DNA of 13,739 nt from Minisyncoccota bacterium (GTDB lineage: Bacteria > Patescibacteriota > Minisyncoccia > Phycocordibacterales > UBA2100). A model generated the notes under the pieces. That model made no database searches and was not told the DNA's origin. It saw only the letters and a program-made list of their open reading frames with translations. Both the position numbers and the translations under genes were made by a program. Location of the stretch: positions 1 to 13,739 of the forward strand of contig JAGVDT010000084.1 of the NCBI GenBank assembly GCA_020058565.1, in the 5' to 3' direction. Below are positions 1 through 5,774 of the stretch, piece by piece (positions within the stretch are counted from its first letter, which is position 1; every line of letters begins with the position of its first letter).

Positions 1-37
1 ACATCCGTTCGTTTTCCATCGCCCGAAAGCGCGCTAA
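1..37 (+). CDS. C-terminal tail of an upstream gene (partial)
   Basis: Frame 2 is open from the left edge and ends in TAA at 35-37, giving an 11-residue tail HPFVFHRPKAR. It stops 5 bases before a plus-strand terminator hairpin, as expected for the end of a gene. Frame 3 is an alternative: it ends with TAA at 48-50, inside the hairpin stem. Too little is visible to name the protein, and the frame choice rests only on the position relative to the terminator. Confidence 0.35.
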   Translation, partial: HPFVFHRPKAR

Positions 38-42
38 CAATG

Positions 43-73
43 CCACCTAAGCGAAAGCTGCTTCGGTGGTTTT
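43..73 (+). terminator. Rho-independent terminator of the upstream gene
   Basis: CCACC (43-47) pairs with GGTGG (65-69) and AAGC (49-52) pairs with GCTT (60-63), with one t/c mismatch between and a 7-base loop. TTTT follows at 70-73, with more T-rich sequence to 81. The opposite strand has no T tract, so it works rightward. Confidence 0.75.
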
Positions 74-97
74 CGTGTTTTATGAGAAGTTTGGAAT

Positions 98-202
98 ATG
101 AAAGTATTGGCTCTCTTTGATAAAATGGGTTCTAACGTCGTCCACTACGTGGAGCTGGCAAAATCATATGCTCCAATAGAAACGGCGAGCACCCAGGTTT
201 AA
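98..202 (+). CDS. possible 34-aa small protein between two terminators
   Basis: ATG at 98 opens a 34-codon frame (MKVLALFDKMGS...ETASTQV) ending in TAA at 200-202. The frame is closed just upstream by TGA at 83-85, so it is not the tail of a longer gene. A weak purine stretch (GAGAAG, 84-89) sits 8 bases before the ATG, but no clear promoter is seen in the short gap after the preceding terminator. The stop codon runs directly into a second terminator stem, which is the best argument that something is transcribed here. The peptide is not recognised. It could be a real small gene or a decayed remnant. Confidence 0.3.
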   Translation: MKVLALFDKMGSNVVHYVELAKSYAPIETASTQV

Positions 203-222
203 AGACCCTTTAAGGGTCTTTT
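201..222 (+). terminator. near-perfect palindromic terminator
   Basis: AAAGACCC (201-208) pairs with GGGTCTTT (214-221), extendable by TT/AA to a one-base loop, and is followed by a T. The upstream side is A-rich, so weak leftward activity is also possible. It overlaps the TAA of the 34-aa ORF. Confidence 0.65.
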
Positions 223-275
223 GTCGACGACGAGGCCTCGCCTCTGAGTTACGGGGGAGTATGCACACCCATGTC

Positions 276-304
276 TTTCTAATTGCAATATACTTGCATA
301 TAAT
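276..304 (+). promoter_or_regulatory. promoter of the 43-aa ORF
   Basis: A perfect -10 hexamer TATAAT lies at 299-304, with a poor -35 (TTTCTA, 276-281) 17 bases upstream. The spacer contains the 8-bp palindrome ATTGCAAT (282-289). Exactly six bases separate the -10 from the ATG at 311, so the predicted transcript would begin at or next to the start codon. Confidence 0.5.
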
Positions 305-310
305 AAGGGC

Positions 311-442
311 ATGTGTCTTCTCTGTGGCGCAACGCAAACTCCCGTTTGTGCGGTCGCGGGTCCATGTACGACGACGATTCAGCATCTTGCGAGTTTCGCA
401 GTCCTCTCTCTGGCACTCTTAAATCTCTACTCCGGTTACTGA
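311..442 (+). CDS. 43-aa Cys-containing small protein with hydrophobic C-terminal half
   Basis: ATG at 311 starts a 43-residue frame (MCLLCGATQTPVCAVAGPC...NLYSGY) ending in TGA at 440-442. Four cysteines lie at positions 2, 5, 13 and 19, the first two as CxxC. Residues about 25-40 (LASFAVLSLALLNLYS) could form a membrane helix. A consensus TATAAT lies 6 bases before the ATG, the same spacing seen before several other genes here. The 3' end overlaps the 3' end of the convergent znuB by 7 bases. A GTG-started frame in another register (313-507) runs through the same DNA but looks random. Function is unknown, and support comes from the promoter geometry and composition only. Confidence 0.4.
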   Translation: MCLLCGATQTPVCAVAGPCTTTIQHLASFAVLSLALLNLYSGY

Positions 443-1239
443 CGTTTGAACGCCATTATCAGAATGAATATGGCGAGCATGATGAGCACAATTGTTCCAC
501 CTGTTGATAGATTGAGGTAGAACGAGACGAAGATACCTGCGATTACCGAGAAAAGCGATATTGCTTCCGCATAAAGGATAGTGGTAGTGAAGCTTCGGCG
601 CAGTTGGAGTGCTGCAACTACGGGAATAACGATAAGCGCAGCAATGAGCAAAACACCAATTATGGGTATCGAGAGCGAAATGGTGAAAGCTGCGAGAACT
701 ATGAGAATCATGTTGATCCATCGAACCGGTACTCCAGCGACTTGAGCGGACTCCTCATCGAACGTGATATAGATGAGCTCCTTGTAGAAGAAGGCGAGTG
801 TTGTAACCACAATCACCGCTAGGACCAACATCGTATATACGTCCGTTTGCGTAACGGTAACGATGCTGCCAAAGAGGTAATTAAATAAGTTTGTGTTGAA
901 ACCCTTTCCAAGACTTAATAGGATAGTCGCAATCGCGAGGCTACCTGAGAGAAACAACGCAAGTGCCGATTCGCCGTAGACACGTTTGGTATTACGCATT
1001 TTTTCTATACCAAGGCTCGAAATAACAGTGACGCCCAGCGCAGTGAGAATCGGGCTGATATTAAGAAGAAACCCGAGCGCAACACCGGCAAGCGACACAT
1101 GTGCCAGGGTATCTGCGATGAGAGAATAACGACGAAGCACAAGAAATATGCCGATCAAGGGCGCAATAAGTGCGACGATGATACCGGCTTCGATGCCGCG
1201 AATGACGAACCCGTATTGAAATAGTTCGAAAAAGTTCAT
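436..1239 (-). CDS. znuB: zinc ABC transporter permease ZnuB (ABC-3 family)
   Basis: This 267-aa, very hydrophobic protein has about eight membrane segments and is the usual length for the ABC-3 family of metal permeases. The family signature is clear: residues around 42-58 (ADTLAHVSLAGVALGFL), the ATPase-contact segment FDEESAQVAGVP in the middle, and the late helix SIPIIGVLLIAALIVIPVVAAL. It forms the channel that moves zinc from ZnuA into the cell, powered by ZnuC. It is the last gene of the operon. The ATG directly abuts the GGG of one repeat arm (see the element at 1240-1333), and no ordinary SD is present. No convincing terminator follows, and its stop lies inside the convergent 43-aa ORF. 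Zinc rather than manganese specificity is inferred from ZnuA and the regulator. Confidence 0.93.
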   Translation of the reverse strand: MNFFELFQYGFVIRGIEAGIIVALIAPLIGIFLVLRRYSLIADTLAHVSLAGVALGFLLNISPILTALGVTVISSLGIEKMRNTKRVYGESALALFLSGSLAIATILLSLGKGFNTNLFNYLFGSIVTVTQTDVYTMLVLAVIVVTTLAFFYKELIYITFDEESAQVAGVPVRWINMILIVLAAFTISLSIPIIGVLLIAALIVIPVVAALQLRRSFTTTILYAEAISLFSVIAGIFVSFYLNLSTGGTIVLIMLAIFILIMAFKRQ

Positions 1240-1333
1240 CCCGTTAGAGGCAGGCCCCGTTAGAGGCTATCTCGTTTAGTCTTAATAAACTCCGCATAGT
1301 CATTTGTGTATATTTTTCGTTGCCTCTAACGGG
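1240..1333 (-). repeat. intercistronic inverted-repeat element A (znuC-znuB gap)
   Basis: CCCGTTAGAGGC occurs at 1240-1251 and 1256-1267, and its exact reverse complement GCCTCTAACGGG at 1322-1333. The inner copy and the opposing arm enclose exactly 54 bases. In the mRNA (minus strand) the 5' arm can pair with either of two tandem 3' arms. The outer one abuts the znuB ATG, so pairing with it would bury the start site and pairing with the inner one would leave it free. The element fills the whole znuC-znuB gap. It matches element B (2082-2161) in arms, spacing and orientation. Confidence 0.8.
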
Positions 1334-1335
1334 AT

Positions 1336-2073
1336 TCATGGATGCGGATGAATAACCGCGTGCGTGTCCTTAAAGTATTCGTCAACGGAGTTGTGGAAGA
1401 AAAGCGTATGGTCAATACACGCCACATGCATGGCTTCTTTCGACATGCTCTCGATGTCGTGGGTGATAAGCACGACGGTCAAACGCAGCTCTCGGTTGAG
1501 TTTGCGCAGCAAAGTATAGAATTCGGCTTTAATTTCCTGCTCTATGCCGACTGTTGGCTCATCGAGGATAACGACCTCCGGATTACCTGCGAGTGCGCGT
1601 GCAATAAATACTCGCTGCTGCTGACCTCCCGATAGATCGCCTATAAGTCTGTCGCGATATTGCCACATCTCGACGTGTTCAAGAGCCTCTTTCGCTTTAT
1701 GTCTGTCCTCGCCGGTCATGGATTTGAACAGTCCGCGGCGACTATACCTTCCCATTAAAACGACTTCTTCAACAGTGGCGGGGAAATTAACGTCAAAATT
1801 AGTTGCTTTCTGCGGTACATAGCCGATCTTTGCCCAATCTTTGAATCTGGAAATTTCCTGCCCAAAGAGTTTGATTGTGCCCGAGGACGGTTTGAGAAGT
1901 CCCAGAAGTATCTTTATGAGTGTTGTCTTTCCTGCGCCATTACCGCCCACAATACCCAGATAATCACCTCGGTGGACGGTGAGCGTGATGTCGTGCAATA
2001 CTTCGTGTCCGCTATATGAGAAGGATATGTGATCCGCCTCAATGATATTCTCATTATGGTTGACGTGGGGCAT
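1336..2073 (-). CDS. znuC: zinc ABC transporter ATP-binding protein ZnuC
   Basis: This 245-aa ABC ATPase has all motifs in order: Walker A GGNGAGKT (43-50), Q-loop Gln88, signature LSGGQQQR (147-154), Walker B VVILDEP (167-173) and H-loop His205 in ITHD. It hydrolyses ATP to drive zinc import through ZnuB. Its place between the binding protein and the permease supports the assignment. The start at 2073 gives a normal family N-terminus. The arm of repeat element B ends 8 bases before the ATG, so the only G-rich stretch upstream comes from the repeat. The C-terminus (THAVIHPHP) has several histidines. The stop is 2 bases from the next repeat element. Confidence 0.93.
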   Translation of the reverse strand: MPHVNHNENIIEADHISFSYSGHEVLHDITLTVHRGDYLGIVGGNGAGKTTLIKILLGLLKPSSGTIKLFGQEISRFKDWAKIGYVPQKATNFDVNFPATVEEVVLMGRYSRRGLFKSMTGEDRHKAKEALEHVEMWQYRDRLIGDLSGGQQQRVFIARALAGNPEVVILDEPTVGIEQEIKAEFYTLLRKLNRELRLTVVLITHDIESMSKEAMHVACIDHTLFFHNSVDEYFKDTHAVIHPHP

Positions 2074-2081
2074 TATTCTTA

Positions 2082-2161
2082 CCCCGTTAGAGGCCTGTTT
2101 AGAATATCGCTCATAAGTATGTACAGTATACCTGCGAAATGATCCTGCGCCTCTAGCGGGG
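2082..2161 (-). repeat. intercistronic inverted-repeat element B (znuA-znuC gap)
   Basis: CCCCGTTAGAGGC (2082-2094) faces GCCTCTAGCGGGG (2149-2161), a 13-bp stem with one mismatch, again around exactly 54 bases. The znuA stop codon (TAG on the minus strand, 2153-2155) lies inside the right arm, so the repeat writes the last codons of znuA. The interior differs from that of element A, but both carry TATAC, then ACTATG or ACTTATG, then TAAAC in the same order on the minus strand, suggesting common origin. Confidence 0.8.
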
Positions 2162-3106
2162 CGAACATTCTAGCGCGATTTTGAGGTTAGCGAGATTTAC
2201 CCGCATCTCAGTAAAATAGTCCTTGCCCTGCGCCATTTCCTCGCTCGTGAGTCCTTCAAGCGGATTGAGAACCAGGGTTTGCGCTCCGACCTCCGTTGCT
2301 ATAGTTTGGGATAATTTTGGCGAAACCAGCGTCTCGAAAAAGATATACCGCACATCGTTATCGCGGGCAAACTTCGCGATCTCCGCTAGCTCTCTGGGAG
2401 ACGGCTCTTCCTCTATAGATAGACCACCGATGGCAACTTGGCGAAGTTTATATGCGCTGGCAATGTATCCAAATGCCGCGTGCGACGTGATAATGTCGTC
2501 TTTTGAGCAAGAAGACAGCCCCGCTTGAAATTCGGCATCAAGTACCTCGAGTTTCTGTTTAAGCGCATCAGCACGTGCGCGGTAGTAAGCGCTGTTTTCG
2601 GTGTCTGAGGCAATGAAGCCTGCTGCGATGCTATCAACCATTCGCGAAGCGAGCGCCGGCGAGAGCCATACATGCGGGTCGAGTACGTGATCTTCTTCGG
2701 ATCCTTCGTCTTCATGCTCTTCATGTTCCTCATGCGTAGCCTCAAGCGAAGCTAGGCCCGCTCCAGCGGCAATAACTTTTGTGCGGTTTTTATCGACGCT
2801 GTTCTGCACAGCTTCAGCCCACGGCTCGAATCCATCACCGTTCAGTATGAGCAGATCGCTGTTTTGGATATTTGCGAGATCCTGCGGCGTTGGCTCGTAA
2901 TCATGCGGCTCTGCTCCAGCCGGCGTGATATTCAATACATCCGCCTTATCGCCGCCTACCTGCTGAGCAAAGTAGTAAACCGGATAAAAAGAAGTAACGA
3001 CTTTCACTTTCTGAGACTGAGTTTCGCCTGATGTACGGAAAAATACCAGGGTCAAAAATCCTACAATGATTATCGCAGCAATCACGCCTACGTATTTAAT
3101 ATTCAT
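2153..3106 (-). CDS. znuA: zinc ABC transporter substrate-binding protein ZnuA
   Basis: This 317-aa protein of the TroA/ZnuA cluster captures zinc outside the membrane and hands it to ZnuB. Residues 5-24 form one hydrophobic segment without a lipobox cysteine, so it is probably held by an uncleaved anchor or exported. The three family zinc ligands are visible: His68 (AEPHDYEP), His145 (DPHVWLSP) and His209 (SHAAFGY). A His/acid-rich loop at 124-140 (His125, 128, 131, 140) is typical of ZnuA rather than manganese binders. At position 281 there is Asn (LNPLEG), where related proteins commonly have Asp as a fourth ligand. The ATG lies 9 bases after the fur stop with no SD. The final residues SPR and the stop are encoded by a repeat arm. 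Confidence 0.93.
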   Translation of the reverse strand: MNIKYVGVIAAIIIVGFLTLVFFRTSGETQSQKVKVVTSFYPVYYFAQQVGGDKADVLNITPAGAEPHDYEPTPQDLANIQNSDLLILNGDGFEPWAEAVQNSVDKNRTKVIAAGAGLASLEATHEEHEEHEDEGSEEDHVLDPHVWLSPALASRMVDSIAAGFIASDTENSAYYRARADALKQKLEVLDAEFQAGLSSCSKDDIITSHAAFGYIASAYKLRQVAIGGLSIEEEPSPRELAEIAKFARDNDVRYIFFETLVSPKLSQTIATEVGAQTLVLNPLEGLTSEEMAQGKDYFTEMRVNLANLKIALECSPR

Positions 3107-3115
3107 AGCATTGAA

Positions 3116-3556
3116 TTAAGCCGCCTGTAATGTAGGGCCCTGTTTTACACACGAGTTGCAAAGCCCAAAGAATTCCAGCGAGTGGCCGGTGATATGCGAG
3201 AAGCCTTTTACTTGTTTAAGTGCTTTATCTGCAAGATGATCCGAGTCGCACCCTATAAAGTCTTCGATTCGTTCGCATCTGACGCAAACGACGTGATGAT
3301 GATCTCGCGCATCGGCGATCTCGTAGCGAGGGCGACCCATACGCAGGTCAATTTGCCGGACGAGACCTGCTTTGGTAAATGCTTCAACGATGCGATATAC
3401 CGTCACCTGATCTATCGAATCTTTGAGCCCATCTGCTATTTCGAGGATAGTTTGCGGCAGTCTTGTTTTCTGAAGATATGTGAGGAGGGTACGGCGGGGC
3501 TTAGTGGCTCGAAAGCCCGCATTTCTAATAATGTCGACGAGTGCGTCTTTTTTCAT
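3116..3556 (-). CDS. zur: Fur-family metalloregulator, probably Zur
   Basis: This 146-aa Fur-type repressor has an N-terminal winged helix (residues 1-80, recognition region DQVTVYRIVEAF) followed by a dimerisation domain. It has the HHHVVCVRC segment (His86-88, Cys91, Cys94) and a second CxxC (LCNSC, Cys133 and Cys136), which together form the structural zinc site. Being first in an operon with znuACB makes zinc-sensing Zur much more likely than Fur or PerR. The start at 3556 is chosen because a -35/-10 pair lies immediately upstream with the -10 seven bases away. An in-frame ATG at 3565 would add MHH but lies within the promoter and operator. The dyad over the promoter suggests autoregulation. 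Confidence 0.88.
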   Translation of the reverse strand: MKKDALVDIIRNAGFRATKPRRTLLTYLQKTRLPQTILEIADGLKDSIDQVTVYRIVEAFTKAGLVRQIDLRMGRPRYEIADARDHHHVVCVRCERIEDFIGCDSDHLADKALKQVKGFSHITGHSLEFFGLCNSCVKQGPTLQAA

Positions 3557-3578
3557 GTGATGCATGATATATCACATG
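3554..3578. promoter_or_regulatory. candidate metalloregulator operator over the zur promoter
   Basis: CATGTGAT (3554-3561) and ATCACATG (3571-3578) form perfect 8-bp arms around 9 bases. Inside is the 10-bp palindrome TGATATATCA (3565-3574). The dyad covers the -10 and the start codon of the first gene, an ideal place for repression by the operon's own Fur-family protein. The match to a known Zur box is not exact, so the assignment is from position and symmetry. Confidence 0.5.
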
Positions 3579-3592
3579 CAAAAACTTTGCAA
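3564..3592 (-). promoter_or_regulatory. promoter of the zur-znuACB operon
   Basis: On the minus strand there is a -35 TTGCAA (3592-3587), a 17-base spacer and a -10 TATCAT (3569-3564, five of six consensus). Seven bases then lead to the ATG at 3556, so a leaderless or nearly leaderless transcript is predicted. Confidence 0.65.
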
Positions 3593-3596
3593 GTAC

Positions 3597-3625
3597 TTGA
3601 CAAATTATTAGCAACTAGCTAATCT
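3597..3625 (+). promoter_or_regulatory. possible rightward promoter divergent from zur
   Basis: A consensus -35 TTGACA (3597-3602) is followed after exactly 17 bases by TAATCT (3620-3625). The predicted start is near 3632. It overlaps the palindromes at 3607-3623 and 3630-3648. What it would transcribe is unclear: the 46-aa ORF at 3669 or the gene at 3860. Confidence 0.4.
3607..3623. promoter_or_regulatory. perfect 6-5-6 inverted repeat, possible operator
   Basis: ATTAGC (3607-3612) and GCTAAT (3618-3623) flank 5 bases. The repeat lies in the spacer and -10 of the possible rightward promoter. No T tract follows, so it is not a terminator. Confidence 0.35.
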
Positions 3626-3629
3626 CCTT

Positions 3630-3648
3630 AATGCAATCCAATTGCATT
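3630..3648. promoter_or_regulatory. perfect 8-3-8 inverted repeat, possible Zur/Fur-type operator
   Basis: AATGCAAT (3630-3637) and ATTGCATT (3641-3648) are exact reverse complements around CCA, a 19-bp dyad. This is the overall size of many Fur-family boxes. It sits at the predicted start of the rightward promoter. TGCAA/TTGCA half-sites recur nearby (3577-3581 and 3587-3591). Confidence 0.4.
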
Positions 3649-3668
3649 TATTTATTGCGTATAAAAAC

Positions 3669-3809
3669 ATGAATAATAAAATCCTAAGCATCGGTAGTTT
3701 ATCGGTATTTGTACTGCTCATCAGTTCCCAAAGAAGGGGCTGTGCTCGACATCTCGTATTGTGCCTGTCCCTGTTTTCCTCTGAGGGGGAAGTGTTTCCA
3801 AGCTATTGA
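3669..3809 (+). CDS. possible 46-aa ORF with a hydrophobic N-terminus
   Basis: This is the only candidate gene in the 303-base gap 3557-3859. ATG at 3669 opens 46 codons (MNNKILSIGSLSVFVLLISSQRR...) ending in TGA at 3807-3809. Residues 4-20 resemble a signal peptide or membrane helix, and three cysteines follow later. There is no SD. A TATAAA lies only 3 bases before the ATG, too close for a leaderless start from it. The divergent promoter at 3597-3625 could give a ~35-base leader. The C-terminal half has no recognisable character, so this may be a remnant or chance ORF. Confidence 0.22.
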   Translation: MNNKILSIGSLSVFVLLISSQRRGCARHLVLCLSLFSSEGEVFPSY

Positions 3810-3847
3810 ACCATTACGCATTTCTGGAATGGAAGTCAATTTTATGG

Positions 3848-3853
3848 TAGAAT
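3848..3853 (+). promoter_or_regulatory. extended -10 element of the 88-aa gene
   Basis: TAGAAT (3848-3853) is preceded directly by TGG (3845-3847), an extended -10 (TGn). Six bases separate it from the GTG at 3860, predicting a leaderless mRNA. No good -35 is seen, as is usual with extended -10 promoters. Confidence 0.5.
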
Positions 3854-3859
3854 TCTCGA

Positions 3860-4126
3860 GTGAGAGATCCCGAACCGGAAAAAGAACGCAGTGAAAGAAA
3901 GCTTTCCTGTGACGACTTTCTTGAAACATACAATGACGGATTGCCCGAACAATTCCCCCTCGCGACGATCGAACTCTTGAAAAAGTTCCAGGAAATCCAT
4001 CCGAAACTATTTGCGAACGGCGATGTATGGACGCTGGATAAGCATCGCAGGCAATTTATGGACTGGCTGCGTCAGCACGTTCGCTCTCTTGAACTCTTGA
4101 AGCTCAAGCAGCGCCTACAAGATTAA
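3860..4126 (+). CDS. uncharacterised 88-aa acidic/basic small protein
   Basis: GTG at 3860 starts an 88-aa protein (MRDPEPEKERSERKL...KQRLQD). It is highly charged, soluble and apparently mostly helical. A short linker with LPEQFPLATIELLKKFQEIHP leads into a C-terminal segment (DKHRRQFMDWLRQHVRSLELLKLKQRLQ) that could be amphipathic or coiled-coil. There are no membrane segments and only one Cys. The start is supported by an extended -10 exactly six bases upstream. It is convergent with the next gene, with 24 bases between the stops and no obvious terminator. I cannot assign a function. Confidence 0.65.
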   Translation: MRDPEPEKERSERKLSCDDFLETYNDGLPEQFPLATIELLKKFQEIHPKLFANGDVWTLDKHRRQFMDWLRQHVRSLELLKLKQRLQD

Positions 4127-4150
4127 TTTCAATCTCGGTAACACTTCCTT

Positions 4151-4474
4151 TTACCACGGGAGACGCCGCAAGAGCGCCGAAATCCCTTCGAGAAGGTCTT
4201 TAGAGACATTCGTGTCTCTCGAAATATCCCGAATGGTTACTGCAAGACGCGCATCGATTTTATATTCGTTGTCAAATAAATACGATGGAAACTCCTTAAA
4301 TCGCTCAAAATAGTCGACGAATGCCTCTTTGCGGACACGAGGGTCGTCACTCGTAGCTCCTGCCTTCATTTTCTCGAAATCGAATTTCTCTTTCTTTGGA
4401 GTCTGGGGCGGGTCACTTTTTTTATCCGCGGTCCAAGACTTTTTCCCGACTCGCTTGAAAGGGTCTTGTGACAT
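4151..4474 (-). CDS. uncharacterised ~107-aa basic protein
   Basis: From ATG at 4474 the protein has 107 aa (MSQDPFKRVGKKSW...ALLRRLPW). The first 40 residues are Lys/Pro-rich and probably disordered. The rest (about 43-107, DDPRVRKEAFVDYFERFKEF...) reads as a compact helical domain. There is no membrane segment. The start is uncertain: the frame is open to 4582 (TTG), and GTG at 4534 lies six bases after TTAAAT, the spacing used by other genes here, which would give 127 aa with a basic N-terminus (MAKTVGRKSAAK). I prefer the ATG, but weakly. No SD is present at any of these starts. It is separate from the TerC gene upstream, with no terminator seen between. Function is unknown. Confidence 0.6.
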   Translation of the reverse strand: MSQDPFKRVGKKSWTADKKSDPPQTPKKEKFDFEKMKAGATSDDPRVRKEAFVDYFERFKEFPSYLFDNEYKIDARLAVTIRDISRDTNVSKDLLEGISALLRRLPW

Positions 4475-4657
4475 GCTGCATCGAACGATCTCGGGAAGTT
4501 TCGCGGCGGATTTCCTTCCGACGGTCTTGGCCACCCAAGAATTTAAACCGATGGAGAATGTTTGATTCACTAATAATAACAAAAATCCCGCGTGCGTCGA
4601 GCAATTCTTGTGCCGATCACGAGTACCTGCTTCGGGACGGTGTCTATTTCGAGAATC

Positions 4658-5638
4658 CTACTCTTTATCTTCCTTTGGCGGAAAAGGGTAGGCGCTCCCG
4701 GGCGTGGCCGACGGCGGCACATACAGACTCAGTACCGCAGCTGTGCCGATGACGGTCACGGTAGCAGCCAGGGACCAGAGGATCGGTATGTGCACGATGT
4801 CGATAAGCAACATTTTCGTGCCGATAAGCAAAAGCACGATCGCGAGCCCGTAGGAGAGCAGATGAAATCGCTCGTTCAGGTCTGCAAGCAGGAAATACAT
4901 TGGACGCAGTCCCAGTATCGCGAAAGCGTTTGAAGAAAGCACGATAAACGGATCCGTAGTGACCGCAAAAATTGCAGGTATCGAATCGACGGCAAATATC
5001 ACATCCACGACGCCTATTACCGCGATAGCGGGCAAAAGTGGTGTCGCCACGCGCATGCCGTTGCGGATGGTAAAAAACTTTTCGCCGTCGAACTCGCGGA
5101 CGTATTTGACTTTCTTTTGCACCCAGGCCATCGCAGCGCTGGACTCTAGATCCGGCTCCTTGCCGATGGATCGCCACATTTTGATGCCGGTATAGACCAG
5201 GAAAGCGCCGAATATATACAAGATGAAATGGAATTCCGAAATAAGCCACGCTCCCAGCAGGATGAGCGTGGCGCGCAGCGCAAGCGCTCCAAGTATGCCG
5301 ATCATGAGCGCGCGCTTTTGAAACTCGAGCGGTATGGCGAAATGCGTAAACACCAGGAGGAATACGAATATGTTGTCTACCGCGAGGGTCTTTTCGATAA
5401 GGTAGCCGGTGATGAATTCAAGCGCCTTCGTATGGGCATGCGCCTGCGCTGCGAGATCCGCGCTAAGGCCGCCCAAGTACACCCATAGCCATCCGACGAA
5501 TGCGAAAGATAGTGCAACCCAAATAACGGACCATATCAGCGCCTCTTTAAAAGAAACGCGGTGTGCGCCTTGTTTGTGCATGGCGAAAAAGTCTATGGCC
5601 AGGGCCACCGCAACGACTATGCCAAATACGATCCACAT
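4658..5638 (-). CDS. TerC/Alx-family integral membrane protein
   Basis: This 326-aa protein with about nine membrane helices matches the TerC family in length and motifs. EKTLAVDNIFVFLLVF (82-97) and DVIFAVDSIPAIFAVTTDPFIV (212-233) carry the conserved acidic residues Asp88, Asp212 and Asp218, and SSNAFAILGLRPMYFLL (235-251) is characteristic. Members such as Alx and TerC are linked to manganese export, tellurite resistance or metal loading of exported proteins. The exact substrate here cannot be read from sequence. The C-terminus is a short charged tail. An extended -10 (TGC-TACCAT, minus strand 5655-5647) lies 8 bases before the ATG, so the leader is two or three bases at most. It is divergent from the exported-protein gene at 5775. 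Confidence 0.9.
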   Translation of the reverse strand: MWIVFGIVVAVALAIDFFAMHKQGAHRVSFKEALIWSVIWVALSFAFVGWLWVYLGGLSADLAAQAHAHTKALEFITGYLIEKTLAVDNIFVFLLVFTHFAIPLEFQKRALMIGILGALALRATLILLGAWLISEFHFILYIFGAFLVYTGIKMWRSIGKEPDLESSAAMAWVQKKVKYVREFDGEKFFTIRNGMRVATPLLPAIAVIGVVDVIFAVDSIPAIFAVTTDPFIVLSSNAFAILGLRPMYFLLADLNERFHLLSYGLAIVLLLIGTKMLLIDIVHIPILWSLAATVTVIGTAAVLSLYVPPSATPGSAYPFPPKEDKE

Positions 5639-5646
5639 AGCTGGCT

Positions 5647-5655
5647 ATGGTAGCA
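5647..5655 (-). promoter_or_regulatory. extended -10 promoter of the TerC-family gene
   Basis: On the minus strand TGC directly precedes TACCAT (5652-5647). Eight bases separate the hexamer from the ATG at 5638. No convincing -35 is present. Confidence 0.4.
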
Positions 5656-5711
5656 CGGCTGGGCAAAAAGTCGTGCCGCGCTTTTCGAGACTGCCAGAAT
5701 TCACGAACCTG

Positions 5712-5739
5712 CTTGAGAACGAGCGGGCCAGGCGTACAA
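5712..5739 (+). promoter_or_regulatory. promoter of the exported-protein gene
   Basis: TTGAGA (5712-5717) is followed after 16 bases by TACAAT (5734-5739). It leaves a ~29-base leader with a strong SD (AGGAG, 5764-5768). This is a classical layout, unlike most other genes in the window. Confidence 0.55.
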
Positions 5740-5774
5740 TGTATGACGGAAGCAACCACTGTGAGGAGAGACCG

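Noticed and set aside
164..385. Minus-strand 73-aa ORF
   Set aside because: Crosses a terminator and the promoter at 299-304, Arg/Thr-rich chance composition, no start signals.
313..507. Plus-strand GTG ORF of 64 aa overlapping znuB
   Set aside because: Random-looking composition and extends into the opposite strand of znuB; the 311 frame in another register fits the promoter better.
4583..4657. Possible terminator after the TerC gene (CGGGA followed by T5, minus strand)
   Set aside because: The only complementary TCCCG is about 55 bases away, so the stem would be 5 bp around a very long loop.
5639..5700. Manganese riboswitch (yybP-ykoY type) before the TerC gene
   Set aside because: The -10 is only 8 bases from the ATG, leaving no leader for a riboswitch.
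5409..5774. N-terminal extension of the exported-protein gene
   Set aside because: The upstream part is antisense to the TerC gene and not protein-like; the signal peptide and SD fix the start at 5775.
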